Shown: positions 21,234-28,964 of the stretch, piece after piece | Numbering within the stretch: the first letter of the stretch is position 1 | Layout: every line of letters begins with the position of its first letter | Position numbers and translations under genes: made by a program | The notes under the pieces: generated by a model | What the model was told of the DNA's origin: nothing | Seen by the model: the letters and a program-made list of their open reading frames with translations, nothing else | Database searches by the model: none | Assembly (NCBI GenBank): GCA_016218815.1 | Contig: JACRCX010000025.1 | Coordinates: 1 to 64,000 of the forward strand | Length of the DNA: 64,000 nucleotides | Origin: Deltaproteobacteria bacterium | GTDB taxonomy: Bacteria; Myxococcota_A; Polyangia; DRWM01; JAAZOP01 | Direction: 5' to 3'

Positions 21234-22184
21234 TCAGATCTTCAACACGCCGGCGTCCAGCACGAGGCGATCGTCGATATGGAGGGTGGGGCGCAGGACG
21301 ATTCCGTCGAGGTGGACGGGGACGGTGACGGTGCCGCCCATCGAGGCGTTGTTGCCGAAGGCGACATGGGCGGTCCCGGCGACCTTCTCGTCCTCGAGGA
21401 TCTCGCCGGTCAGCTTGGCGCCGTAATTCGTTCCGATCCCGAGCTCGGCGACCGAACGGGCGAGGGGGCCGTGGCGATCGAGCATGTCCTGGAGGCGGAG
21501 GGCATCGGGGCCCTCGAACGACACCGCCAGGCCGCGCTCGATGCGGATGCGAAGCGGAGCGGCCAGGAGGCCGATTCCAGCCATTGCGCCGTCGACCACG
21601 AGCACCCCCTCGGTCTTGCCTTCCTCCGGCCGGAGGTAGGCTTCGCCCGAGGGGAGGTTGCCCCAGCTTCCCTTGCCGACGATGACGCCGGTGGAGGCGT
21701 GGCCGGGGATGCCGGCGATGGGGAGCGAGAGGTCGGTGCCGGCCGGGGTCGTCAGCCGCACGAGGTTGCCGGCGGTAAGGACGGCGGTGACGCGGGTCGT
21801 GTCGTCGACGACCTTGCGGTAGTCGACGGCCATGGTGCGTACGAGCATCTCCTCGGTGATGCCGGGCCTGGTGGCCACGCGCGCGCCGGCGGCGACGGCG
21901 TCGCGCCGGGCCCTGGTGTGCGTGAGGCTCTTGGCGGCGGGACAGAGCACGGCGTCCGCCGCGGCCATCGCCGCGGCGACGGACCGGGGCGGCTCGGCCC
22001 CGTTCTGCCCCCGCTCGGCCATTTCGAGCGCGACGACCTCCGCCCCGAGCGCCCGTCCCGCGGCGGCGAGTGCGGCGGCGATGACGCGCCGGGACGGGTC
22101 GGAGACGATGAGCAGTTCTTCCGCGGACTGCAGGCCGAGGCAGTCGCGGACGGCGGTCAGGCAGGCACCAGCCAGGTCGCCCAT
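21234..22184 (-). CDS. M29-like aminopeptidase
   Basis: 316-aa protein of the leucyl aminopeptidase/AmpS-like family (COG2309 type), cytoplasmic metallopeptidases that remove N-terminal residues. Recognisable are AELGIGTNYGAKLTGEILEDEKVAGTAHVAFGNN and the following GTVTVPVHLDGIVLRPTL, which contain the Glu and His metal ligands of the family. Shorter than typical M29 enzymes (~400 aa), as in the reduced COG2309 group. Separated by 10 nt from the Tex-like gene upstream, so probably co-transcribed. Confidence 0.75.
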   Translation of the reverse strand: MGDLAGACLTAVRDCLGLQSAEELLIVSDPSRRVIAAALAAAGRALGAEVVALEMAERGQNGAEPPRSVAAAMAAADAVLCPAAKSLTHTRARRDAVAAGARVATRPGITEEMLVRTMAVDYRKVVDDTTRVTAVLTAGNLVRLTTPAGTDLSLPIAGIPGHASTGVIVGKGSWGNLPSGEAYLRPEEGKTEGVLVVDGAMAGIGLLAAPLRIRIERGLAVSFEGPDALRLQDMLDRHGPLARSVAELGIGTNYGAKLTGEILEDEKVAGTAHVAFGNNASMGGTVTVPVHLDGIVLRPTLHIDDRLVLDAGVLKI

Positions 22185-22194
22185 GACGGAAACC

Positions 22195-23916
22195 TCACTT
22201 CTTGAAGTACTTGTCGAGCTCGCGCAGGGCCGCGGACTTCGCCCGGCCGCCGCCGGGCCCTCCCGGGCCGCGGGGGGGCCGCGTGTCCTGGAGCCGCAGG
22301 GAGAGGGAGATGCGGTTGCGGTTGCGGTCGACGTCGACGACGCGGACGCGGACGGACTGGCCGGGGCGCACGATGTCGGAGGCCGACTGCACGCGGTGGT
22401 CGGCCATCTCGGAGACGTGGACGAGCCCTTCCTGGCGCAGGCCGACGTTCACGAAGGCCCCGAACTCGGCCACGGTCGTCACGGTGCCCGCCAGGATCAT
22501 CCCGGGCCGCAGGTCGTCGATCGAGTTCACGGTTCCGGCGGGCATGCCGCCGAACGTGAGCCCGGTCATCCCCGCCGGGGCCGCCGCCGCCGCGGCCGTC
22601 GCTTCGGCCGCCGCGGTCCCGGCGGCGGTGCGCACCGCCGCCGCCCGCTCCGCCTCGAGGGAGGCGAGGCCGCGGGCGGTGAGCAGGTACTTGGAGACGC
22701 GCGCGGCGTCGAGGTCGTGCTGGTACTCGGCCAGGCCGAGCGAAGCGGGGTCGACGGAGGAGAACGAGCCGGCCGGATCCAGCGCGCGGCGGACGAGGAC
22801 GAGCGCGGCGGCCTGTCCGGAGGGCAGCTCGGCGTCGGCGCCCGCCAGCCCGGACTTCGCCTCGCGCATCGCCGCGGTCGGGATCCGCGAGAGCGTGAAC
22901 TTCCCTTCCGCCGCCCGCTCGACCTCCCGGAGCCGCTCGACCGCGGGCGAGCTGGCGGGAAGCACGAGCAGGGTGATGCCGGCGCCGTGGAGCTTCTCGA
23001 CCAGCGTGGCGGCCCAACCCTGGGCGACGCCCGCATCCGTCCCGGCCTCCAGGCACGCACCGGCGCCGTCGGCAACGACCCAGCTCACCGGCCGCGGGCC
23101 GCGGCCGAAGAACACGGCGCCGAGCTTCTCGGCGGTGACGGGAGGGATGCGGAACAGGGCCGCATAGGCGCTGGCCGCGGCGCTGAGCGCCTCGCTCTCC
23201 GCCCGCTCGTCGAGCTGCCGCCGCAGCGCGGCCGTCAACTCGCAGGTCACCAGGGCGTCGAGCAGCGCCTCAGGCGCCCGTTCCGACTCCTCCCGTGCGA
23301 GCTTCAAGCGCACGGCGCGGACGCGGTCGACCATGGCGTCGCGGGGGAATTCGAAGCGGATTCCGATCGCGCCATCCTTCTCGCCGCGGCGAGCGGCGAG
23401 CCAGCGGTGGGCCGGCAGGGCGGCAGGTGCGTCGCTGCGCCCGGAGAGGTCCTCGTAGGGGGCCAGCTTCTCCGCGTCCTCGGTCGAGGCGGCGAGGCGG
23501 ACGGTGCCGTCGCGGCGGGCCAGAGCGAGGGAGTCGTCCCAGATCGAGACGTACTCGCGCAGCTCGATCGCCGTCGCGCCGGGGGCGAGGCGGGAAGCGC
23601 GATCGAGGGCGGCGAGCGCGTCGGGGTTGCGCATCTCGCGCAGCAGGGCTTCAGGGAGGGGCGGCAGCCCGTCGCTGCTGCGCACCTCGGCCACCGAGCG
23701 GGCGGCATCGACCCAGCGCAGCCGACGGTCCTCCAGCTCCCAGCAGCGGCTGAGCACCGAGGGGGGGAGCCCGTCGGGGCGCACCGACTCCTGGCGCGCG
23801 ACCTCGAGGATCTCGCGGCCGGCGTCGATCGCCTCGGCGATGCGGCGCAGCGCCGCCCCGGGCAATCCGCCCACAACATCCCCGCCATGAACCCTGGCAA
23901 AATCGATCCAGCGCAT
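22195..23916 (-). CDS. Divergent Tex-like S1 RNA-binding protein
   Basis: 573 aa against ~720-780 for normal Tex. The C-terminal S1 domain is good (GMILAGTVTTVAEFGAFVNV, GLVHVSEMADHRV, VRVRVVDVDRNRNRISLSL; residues ~465-535). Before it, a segment reading ARRALDP..SFSSVDPASLGLAEYQHDLD (~375-400) matches the Tex signature around GVGQYQHDV. The YqgF-like RNase H region is degenerate. The helix-hairpin-helix segment is replaced by an Ala-rich linker (AAAVRTAAGTAAAEATAAAA). Tex acts in transcription and RNA quality control; this copy probably keeps nucleic-acid binding but not the full fold. The start at 23916 gives MRWIDFARVHGG; an adjacent GTG would also fit. Confidence 0.75.
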   Translation of the reverse strand: MRWIDFARVHGGDVVGGLPGAALRRIAEAIDAGREILEVARQESVRPDGLPPSVLSRCWELEDRRLRWVDAARSVAEVRSSDGLPPLPEALLREMRNPDALAALDRASRLAPGATAIELREYVSIWDDSLALARRDGTVRLAASTEDAEKLAPYEDLSGRSDAPAALPAHRWLAARRGEKDGAIGIRFEFPRDAMVDRVRAVRLKLAREESERAPEALLDALVTCELTAALRRQLDERAESEALSAAASAYAALFRIPPVTAEKLGAVFFGRGPRPVSWVVADGAGACLEAGTDAGVAQGWAATLVEKLHGAGITLLVLPASSPAVERLREVERAAEGKFTLSRIPTAAMREAKSGLAGADAELPSGQAAALVLVRRALDPAGSFSSVDPASLGLAEYQHDLDAARVSKYLLTARGLASLEAERAAAVRTAAGTAAAEATAAAAAAPAGMTGLTFGGMPAGTVNSIDDLRPGMILAGTVTTVAEFGAFVNVGLRQEGLVHVSEMADHRVQSASDIVRPGQSVRVRVVDVDRNRNRISLSLRLQDTRPPRGPGGPGGGRAKSAALRELDKYFKK

Positions 23917-23961
23917 AGGACAGTTCCGATGCTACCGTTGCCGCGCGGGGAGTCAAGGGTT

Positions 23962-24014
23962 TTGGTTGTTGGTTCTTGGTTGGCGGATCGGGTCGGGTTG
24001 TTGGTCCGGAGGTG
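23962..24014. repeat. Heptad array (TTGGTTG) and left 19-bp inverted repeat
   Basis: Three 7-nt units (TTGGTTG, TTGGTTC, TTGGTTG) at 23962-23983, then GGTTGTTGGTCCGGAGGTG at 23996-24014. The latter is a perfect inverted copy of 24648-24666, so the small gene between them is bracketed by inverted repeats. Confidence 0.8.
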
Positions 24015-24039
24015 GGGGAAGAGAGGAACGGAGGACGGG

Positions 24040-24615
24040 ATGAAGCGGGAGATCGGGTATTGGGAGAGGGCGGGGGAGGGGAACACGGGGGCGACGCTGG
24101 AGATGGCGGCGGCGCGGGCGAAGGAGTTGGGGCTGGGGCACGTGGTGGTGGCGTCGAACACGGGTGCGACGGCGCGGGCGGCGCTGGCGGCGTTCGAGCG
24201 ATCGGTGCGGATCGTGTGCGTGACGCACCGCGTGGGGTTCCGCAAGCCGGGGGAGGACGAGATGACGGGGGAGGTGCGGCGCGAGCTGGGGGCGGCGGGG
24301 GTGGCGCTGTTGACGACGACACATTTTTTCGCGGGGGTCGACCGGGCGCTGCGTTTCCTGCAGAACGGGCAGGGGGGCTATCATCCGGCGGAGATCGTGG
24401 CGATGAGCCTGCGGGTGATGGGGCAGGGGCTGAAGGTGGCGGTCGAGATCGCGACGATGGCGGCGGACGCGGGGCTGGTGCCGGTGGGGCGGGAGGTGAT
24501 CGCGATTGGGGGGACGGGGCGAGGAGCGGACACGGCGGTGGTGATCCGGCCGGCGCACGGCCAGTCGTTCTTCGACACGCGGATCGTGGAGATCATCTGC
24601 ATGCCGCGAGCATGA
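24040..24615 (+). CDS. Pyruvate kinase alpha/beta-domain-like protein
   Basis: 191 aa, resembling the stand-alone proteins related to the C-terminal domain of pyruvate kinase (COG1751 type): EIGYWERAGEGNTGATLEMAAARAKELG, HVVVASNTGATARAAL and the ending DTAVVIRPAHGQSFFDTRIVEIICMPR. It contains no kinase active site; the family has no established function. The ATG at 24040 follows GAGGACGG. The gene sits alone on the plus strand between minus-strand genes and is flanked by perfect 19-bp inverted repeats, which suggests it may have been inserted as a cassette. Confidence 0.75.
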   Translation: MKREIGYWERAGEGNTGATLEMAAARAKELGLGHVVVASNTGATARAALAAFERSVRIVCVTHRVGFRKPGEDEMTGEVRRELGAAGVALLTTTHFFAGVDRALRFLQNGQGGYHPAEIVAMSLRVMGQGLKVAVEIATMAADAGLVPVGREVIAIGGTGRGADTAVVIRPAHGQSFFDTRIVEIICMPRA

Positions 24616-24647
24616 TGTTCCCCCCGGGCGGCCACCGGGTTCCCCTG

Positions 24648-24687
24648 CACCTCCGGACCAACAACCAAGAACCAAGAACCAACGACC
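24648..24687. repeat. Right 19-bp inverted repeat and heptad array (CCAAGAA)
   Basis: CACCTCCGGACCAACAACC (24648-24666) mirrors the left copy exactly; heptads CCAACAA, CCAAGAA, CCAAGAA and CCAACGA fill 24658-24685. It lies in the 74-nt gap between the convergent 24040 gene and rlmE and may also end transcription. Confidence 0.8.
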
Positions 24688-24689
24688 TG

Positions 24690-25271
24690 CTAACTCTTCT
24701 TGCCGATGCCGCAGAGGAAGACCTCGTAGCTCTCCGAGCGGGTGGCTTTCGGGCGGACGACGCGGACGTCGATGAAGAGGTCGCGGAGGCGGGCGCGGGC
24801 TTCCTCGAAGGAGGAGCCCTGGAAGATCTTGCCGGCGAAGGAGGAGCCGTCGCGGCCGGAGCGGGCGGCCAGGTCGGCGGCGGTGGAGAACAGCTCGAAG
24901 GAGCGGAACTGGTCGGTGGCGCGATCGCCCGTCGTGGCGGGGGCCATGTCGGAGAGGACGAGATCGAAGGGGCCGGCGGCGGCGATTTCGTCCGCGAGGT
25001 CGGCGGCGGGGCCGCGGAGGAACCGGGCGTTGGGGGGGAGCGGGACGTGCAGGTCGTGGGGGTCGACGGCGAGGACGAGGCCGTGGGGGCCGACGGCGCG
25101 GCAAAGGTAGAGGGTCCAGGAACCCGGGGCGGCGCCGAGGTCGAGGACGTGCTGGCCGGGGCGGGTGAGCTGGAGGCGCCGGTCGATCTCCTCGAGCTTG
25201 TAGACGGAGCGGGCGGGGAAATTCTCCTGGCGGGCGCGGCGGGCGAAATGATCCTGGCGGCGGCTTCCCAC
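24690..25271 (-). CDS. rlmE: 23S rRNA (uridine 2'-O) methyltransferase RlmE/FtsJ
   Basis: 193-aa FtsJ-family enzyme that methylates the 2'-OH of a uridine in the A loop of 23S rRNA. Motif I is VLDLGAAPGSW, and the K-D-K-E catalytic tetrad is visible: ARSVYKLEEID (K~25), LVLSDMAP (D~109), FAGKIF (K~149) and SESYEVFL (E~183). The start is a GTG at 25271 giving GSRRQDHFARRARQENFPAR, the usual N-terminus. It is 42 nt downstream of rplC on the same strand, a sensible pairing since both act on the large subunit. Confidence 0.93.
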   Translation of the reverse strand: MGSRRQDHFARRARQENFPARSVYKLEEIDRRLQLTRPGQHVLDLGAAPGSWTLYLCRAVGPHGLVLAVDPHDLHVPLPPNARFLRGPAADLADEIAAAGPFDLVLSDMAPATTGDRATDQFRSFELFSTAADLAARSGRDGSSFAGKIFQGSSFEEARARLRDLFIDVRVVRPKATRSESYEVFLCGIGKKS

Positions 25272-25313
25272 GGGAGAGGTTCGTTCCTGGCGCGAGGCGG
25301 GCGGTGCGCCGGG

Positions 25314-26009
25314 CTACTTCTTCTTCGCGGCCTTTGCCGTCTGGATCTGCGCCCGCGCCTCGGCGCGGCGGTGGGACCGGCGGACGACGACGAAGGCGTT
25401 GCGATGGCCGGGGACGGAGCCGCGGATGAGGATGACGTCCTGTTCGGCGTCAACTTCGGCGACGCGCATGCCGATGGTGGTGACGCGGCAGGCGCCCATG
25501 TGTCCGGGCATGCGCAGACCCTTGTAGGTATGGCCCGGGGTCATGTTCTGGCCGATGGAGCCCGAGTGGCGGAAGTACTCATGGGTGCCGTGGCCGGCGA
25601 CGAAGGAGTTGAAGCGGTGGCGCTTGATGACGCCGGCCATGCCGCGGCCCTTGCTGGTGCCGGTGACGTCGACCAGCTCGCCCTTCTTGAACACGTCGCC
25701 CACGGCGATCTTCTGCCCGACCTCGAACTTCGCGGTGACGTCCTCGGGGACGCGCAGCTCGCGGATGATGCGGCAGGGCGTCGCGCCGGCGGCCTTGAAC
25801 TGGCCGCGTTCGGGGCGGGAGACGAGGCGTTCGGGTTTGGCGCCGTAGGCGAGGCGGAGGGCGGAGTAGCCGTCCTTGGCCATGGTGCGTTTGCCGATGA
25901 CGGTGCACGGCCCGGCTTCGACGACGGTGACCTGGATGGCCTGGCCCTGTTCGGTGAACAGCTGGGTACAGGCGATTTTGCGTCCGATGAGGCCCAGATT
26001 GCGGTTCAT
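25314..26009 (-). CDS. rplC: 50S ribosomal protein L3
   Basis: 231 aa, normal core: NLGLIGRKIACTQLFTEQG at the start, VDVTGTSKGRGMAGVIKRH in the middle, GSIGQNMTPGHTYKGLRMPGHMG and the C-terminal LIRGSVPGHRNAFVVVR, plus a basic tail. L3 helps organise the peptidyl-transferase region and 23S rRNA folding. It is normally second in the S10 operon, but here it stands between tRNA-Thr and rlmE with no rplD, rplW or rpsJ nearby. It could be the only copy, relocated, or a second copy. Confidence 0.95.
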   Translation of the reverse strand: MNRNLGLIGRKIACTQLFTEQGQAIQVTVVEAGPCTVIGKRTMAKDGYSALRLAYGAKPERLVSRPERGQFKAAGATPCRIIRELRVPEDVTAKFEVGQKIAVGDVFKKGELVDVTGTSKGRGMAGVIKRHRFNSFVAGHGTHEYFRHSGSIGQNMTPGHTYKGLRMPGHMGACRVTTIGMRVAEVDAEQDVILIRGSVPGHRNAFVVVRRSHRRAEARAQIQTAKAAKKK

Positions 26010-26116
26010 GGCGACCGTCCTTCCGACCCTGTCGGCCGCGGTGAGGCCGTCCAGGGCGCGAGAATGTGACCGGAAAACCGCCCGGTGTCAAGCACCGGCG
26101 GTGGTCCGGCCTGCGG

Positions 26117-26189
26117 AGCCAGCTTGGGGACTCGAACCCCAGACCTGCGGTTTACGAAACCGCTGCTCTACCGACTGAGCTAAGCTGGC
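26117..26189 (-). tRNA. tRNA-Thr (anticodon CGT)
   Basis: 73 nt read on the minus strand with all four arms: acceptor GCCAGCT/AGCTGGC, D arm GCTC...GAGC, anticodon arm GCGGT-TTCGTAA-ACCGC with anticodon CGT, and T arm TGGGG-TTCGAGT-CCCCA, discriminator T. The 3' CCA is not encoded (CCG follows). It reads ACG codons, frequent in this GC-rich genome. It lies about 108 nt upstream of rplC and probably shares its transcript. Confidence 0.97.
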
Positions 26190-26269
26190 GCACGTCCCGG
26201 GACGCAACCTCCTGCCGTGACGTCACCTCCGGCCGCCGAGCGGGCCGCCGGAACGACGTCAGGCGGCGC

Positions 26270-26298
26270 TATGTACACGGGTCGGGGGCGGGATTCAA
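26270..26298 (-). promoter_or_regulatory. Promoter of tRNA-Thr/rplC/rlmE unit
   Basis: Minus strand TTGAAT (26298-26293), 17 nt, TACATA (26275-26270). It faces away from the MarR-operon promoter 20 nt further on, so the ~60 bp between holds two back-to-back promoters. Confidence 0.6.
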
Positions 26299-26318
26299 GT
26301 GCCTGGGCCACGAAGGGC

Positions 26319-26361
26319 TTGACAGCGGGATCCGGGTGGACTAGATAGTTGCTTATGGCAA
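26319..26361 (+). promoter_or_regulatory. Strong promoter and operator of the MarR/rSAM operon
   Basis: TTGACA (26319-26324), exactly 17 nt, TAGATA (26342-26347). The predicted start of transcription (~26354) falls on the ATG at 26355, so the message should be leaderless. TTGC-N5-GCAA (26349-26361), the core of typical MarR-family operators, covers the start, as expected for autorepression. Confidence 0.7.
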
Positions 26362-26807
26362 ATGATGCGAGCAGCAACGAACAGGTCGGGGCGGACTCGC
26401 TGATGACGCTCGTGCGACGGGTGCGCTCGTTCTGCGAGGAAAAGGAGGGCGAGATCCGCGACCAGGCGGGGCTGAGCGAGGCGCAGTACGCGGTGCTCTC
26501 GGCGATGCCCGCGGGCGAGGCGGTGGTCACGGGAGAGCTGTGCCGGCGCGTCGGCGTTTCGCCGTCCCGCGGCGGCCGGGTGATCGACGAGCTGGTGCGC
26601 GTGGGCTTCCTGCGGCGCGCGGGCGGTCCGGGCGACCGGCGCGTCCTGCTGCTCACGTTGTCCGCGCGAGGCAGGGCGGTCCGCCGGCGGATCGAGCGAC
26701 TCGTGTGCCGTTGCGACGACGTCCTGCGGGGGAAGCTGTCGGCCACCGACCACGCCCGTGTCGTGGGCGGGCTGCGCACGCTGGTGGCGACCATCGAGGG
26801 CGGGTGA
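26355..26807 (+). CDS. MarR-family transcriptional regulator
   Basis: 150 aa winged-helix repressor. The N-terminal dimerisation helices precede LSEAQYAVLSAMPAGEAVVTGELCRRVGVSPSRGGRVIDELVRVGFL (DNA-binding helices), then the wing GDRRVLLLTLSARGRAV with the family's Asp-Arg pair. It contains cysteines at RSFCEEK, GELCRRV and LVCRCDDV, so a thiol or metalloid switch is possible. First gene of a six-gene operon; its ATG coincides with the predicted transcript start and a half-palindromic operator, arguing for control of the whole operon by its own product. Confidence 0.88.
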   Translation: MANDASSNEQVGADSLMTLVRRVRSFCEEKEGEIRDQAGLSEAQYAVLSAMPAGEAVVTGELCRRVGVSPSRGGRVIDELVRVGFLRRAGGPGDRRVLLLTLSARGRAVRRRIERLVCRCDDVLRGKLSATDHARVVGGLRTLVATIEGG

Positions 26808-26812
26808 GGCCG

Positions 26813-27484
26813 ATGCCGAACGACGAGCGGACGGAAGCGATCGGCGAGCGGTACGGGGCCCTCGCGGAGTCCTCCTGCTGCCTGTCGTGCGGCGGGGCGG
26901 CCCGGCACGCCGACCCCCGTCCGGGTGACATCTGCCTCGACCTGGGCAGCGGCCGCGGCCAGGACGTGCTGCGCCTCGCCGCGGCGGTCGGCCGCCGCGG
27001 CTTCTGCTGGGGCGTGGACGTGTCCGACGGGATGCTGGAGCGGGCCCGGCGCAACGCGGCGAAGCTCGGCGTGGGCAACGTCGGCTTCCTCAAGTCGTCG
27101 CTGGAACGGATCCCGCTGCCGGACGCCTCGGTCGACCTGGTCGTGTCCAACTGCACGATCAACCACGCGGCCGACAAGGACGCCGTGTGGGCGGAGATCC
27201 GGCGGGTGCTCCGGCCCGGCGGTCGGTTCGTGGTCAGCGACATCTACGCGGTGGCGGAGGTGCCGGAGGAGTTCCGCAGCGATCCCCGGGCGGTCGCCGA
27301 GTGCTGGGCGGGAGCGGTCCCGCGCGAGGTCTACCTGGCGAGCGTGGGGGCGGCGGGGCTGGCCGGGCTCGAGGTGCTCGAGGAGAGCGCGCCGTACGAG
27401 AAGGGGCGGATCCATGTCGCCAGCATCACGCTCGCCGGGTCGAAGCCCGGCGGGTGCGGGTGCGGCGGGAAGGGAAAGGAATGA
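26813..27484 (+). CDS. ArsM-like SAM-dependent methyltransferase
   Basis: 223 aa class I methyltransferase. SAM motif I is ICLDLGSGRGQDVL. Arsenite-methyltransferase hallmarks are the N-terminal SSCCLSCGG, SNCTINHAADKDAVW (ArsM: SNCVINLSPDK) with the As-binding-type Cys, RRVLRPGGRFVVSDIYA, and a second Cys in ECWAGAVPREVYL. A Gly/Cys tail (GGCGCGG) ends the protein. It could methylate arsenite, or another soft thiol-bound substrate, or the neighbouring peptide; the last two are inference. It begins 5 nt after the MarR gene and ends 4 nt before the small peptide gene. Confidence 0.8.
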   Translation: MPNDERTEAIGERYGALAESSCCLSCGGAARHADPRPGDICLDLGSGRGQDVLRLAAAVGRRGFCWGVDVSDGMLERARRNAAKLGVGNVGFLKSSLERIPLPDASVDLVVSNCTINHAADKDAVWAEIRRVLRPGGRFVVSDIYAVAEVPEEFRSDPRAVAECWAGAVPREVYLASVGAAGLAGLEVLEESAPYEKGRIHVASITLAGSKPGGCGCGGKGKE

Positions 27485-27488
27485 CGAG

Positions 27489-27629
27489 ATGAGGAGCATC
27501 ACGCGGACGAAGAGCGCGAGGACGACCCCGGCCCGGTCGCGGGCTGCGGGCGAGCGGAGTGCCGAGGCGAAGGTGCCGGCGCAGTGCTGCGCGAAGGTGT
27601 CGCGGGCGACCGCCGGCTGCCACGACTGA
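27489..27629 (+). CDS. 46-aa Cys-containing peptide, candidate RiPP precursor
   Basis: A short ORF with AAAGGA 8 nt before its ATG, in the 155-nt gap between the methyltransferase and the radical SAM maturase. The N-terminal ~30 residues are Arg/Thr/Ala/Ser-rich, leader-like and without cysteine; the last 16 (PAQCCAKVSRATAGCHD region) hold all three cysteines. Size, position directly upstream of a SPASM-domain radical SAM protein and leader/core asymmetry fit a ribosomally made, modified peptide. I do not recognise the family. It could be a chance ORF, but both flanking gaps (4 and 9 nt) are too tight for that to be likely. Confidence 0.7.
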   Translation: MRSITRTKSARTTPARSRAAGERSAEAKVPAQCCAKVSRATAGCHD

Positions 27630-27638
27630 GGACCGACC

Positions 27639-28964
27639 ATGGGCGGCCTCGCAGCCTCGCGCCACAACATCATCGGGCGCGTCCGCGATTCCGACGCCTG
27701 GTACGTCGTCAACCTGCTCGCCGGCAGCGCCGACATGCTGACCGCCGGGGAGGCGGCGCGGTTGCGCGAGGGACGGCCGGACGACGAGGGCGCCTTCGTT
27801 TCCCGCGGCTATCTGGTCGACCCGGAGGAGGAGGAATGCCGCTACCGGCAGGCGTACCTCGACTTCCTGGACGCGCGCGAGCGGGACGAAGTGCAGCTCT
27901 TCTTCGTCCCCTGGTACGGCTGCAATTTCGCCTGCGACTACTGCTACCAGTCGGGCTACTCCGCGTCGGTCGTGGTCCCCGGCCCCGAGGTGCTCGACGC
28001 CTTCTTCGCCCACGTCGACCGCGAGCTGGCCGGGCGACGGAAGTACGTCACGCTCTTCGGGGGCGAGCCGTTGCTGCCGGGCCCGACGGTGCGGGCGATG
28101 CTCGAGGGGTTCGTCGAGCGGTCGGCGGCGCGGGGCATCGAGCTGGCGGTGGTCACGAACGGGTACCATTTGCAGAGTGCCCTGCCGGTGCTGCGGGGGG
28201 CGCGTTTGCGCGAGGTGCAGGTGACGCTGGACGGCCCGCGGGAGGTCCACGATCGTCGTCGTCCGCTGCGCGGCGGCGGGGGGACGTTCGACGCGATCGT
28301 CGCGGGCATCGACGCGGCGCTGGCGGCCGACGTCCCGATCAACCTCCGCGCGGTCGTCGACCGCGAGAACCTCGAGGCGCTGCCGGCGCTTGCGGCCCTG
28401 GCCCGCGAGCACGGCTGGACGGGGCATCCCCGTTTCAAGACGCAGCTGGGCCGCAACTACGAGCTGCACCACTGCCACGCCGCGCCGCAGCGCCTGTTCA
28501 CGCGGCTGGAGCTGTACGAGGCGCTTTTCGAGCTGACGCGGCGGCGCCCGGAGGTCCTGGAGTTCCACCGGCCGGCCTATTCGATCTCGCGCTTCCTGTT
28601 CGAGAACGGCGAGACGCCCCCGCCCCTGTTCGACGCGTGCACCGGCTGCAAGACGGAGTGGGCGTTCGACGGTGCGGGGCGCATCTACGCCTGCACGGCG
28701 ACGGTCGGGAAGGACGGCGAGGAGCTGGGGACCTTCTGGCCCACGGTCTCGCGGAACGACGCGGCGATCGCGGAGTGGGAGGACCGGGACGTGCTGGGCA
28801 TCGAGGCGTGCCGTTCGTGCGAGCAGCGCCTGGCCTGCGGCGGGGGGTGTGCGGCAGTGGCCAAGAACCGCACCGGCGACCTGCACGCGCCGGACTGCCG
28901 CCCGATCCGCGAGCTGCTGGGGCTGGGGGTGGCGGCCTACGCGCCGCCGGAGGTGACGGGATGA
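27639..28964 (+). CDS. Radical SAM/SPASM peptide-maturase-like protein
   Basis: 441 aa. Residues ~1-75 (HNIIGRVRDSDAWYVVNLLAG, VSRGYLVDPEEEE) resemble the N-terminal recognition region of radical SAM peptide maturases. The catalytic Fe-S motif is YGCNFACDYCYQ (Cx3Cx2C, ~95). The C-terminal SPASM region binds auxiliary clusters through CTGCKTEWAFDGAGRIYACTA and CRSCEQRLACGGGCAAVAKN, ending in DCRPI. SPASM enzymes typically install thioether, C-C or other crosslinks in peptides, or mature sulfatases. The 46-aa peptide 9 nt upstream is the obvious candidate substrate. Its stop overlaps the next start (ATGA). Confidence 0.85.
   Translation: MGGLAASRHNIIGRVRDSDAWYVVNLLAGSADMLTAGEAARLREGRPDDEGAFVSRGYLVDPEEEECRYRQAYLDFLDARERDEVQLFFVPWYGCNFACDYCYQSGYSASVVVPGPEVLDAFFAHVDRELAGRRKYVTLFGGEPLLPGPTVRAMLEGFVERSAARGIELAVVTNGYHLQSALPVLRGARLREVQVTLDGPREVHDRRRPLRGGGGTFDAIVAGIDAALAADVPINLRAVVDRENLEALPALAALAREHGWTGHPRFKTQLGRNYELHHCHAAPQRLFTRLELYEALFELTRRRPEVLEFHRPAYSISRFLFENGETPPPLFDACTGCKTEWAFDGAGRIYACTATVGKDGEELGTFWPTVSRNDAAIAEWEDRDVLGIEACRSCEQRLACGGGCAAVAKNRTGDLHAPDCRPIRELLGLGVAAYAPPEVTG

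Noticed and set aside
21832..24039. Long plus-strand frame upstream of the 24040 gene
   Set aside because: Antisense to the aminopeptidase and Tex-like genes; only the part from 24040 is protein-like and has its own start.
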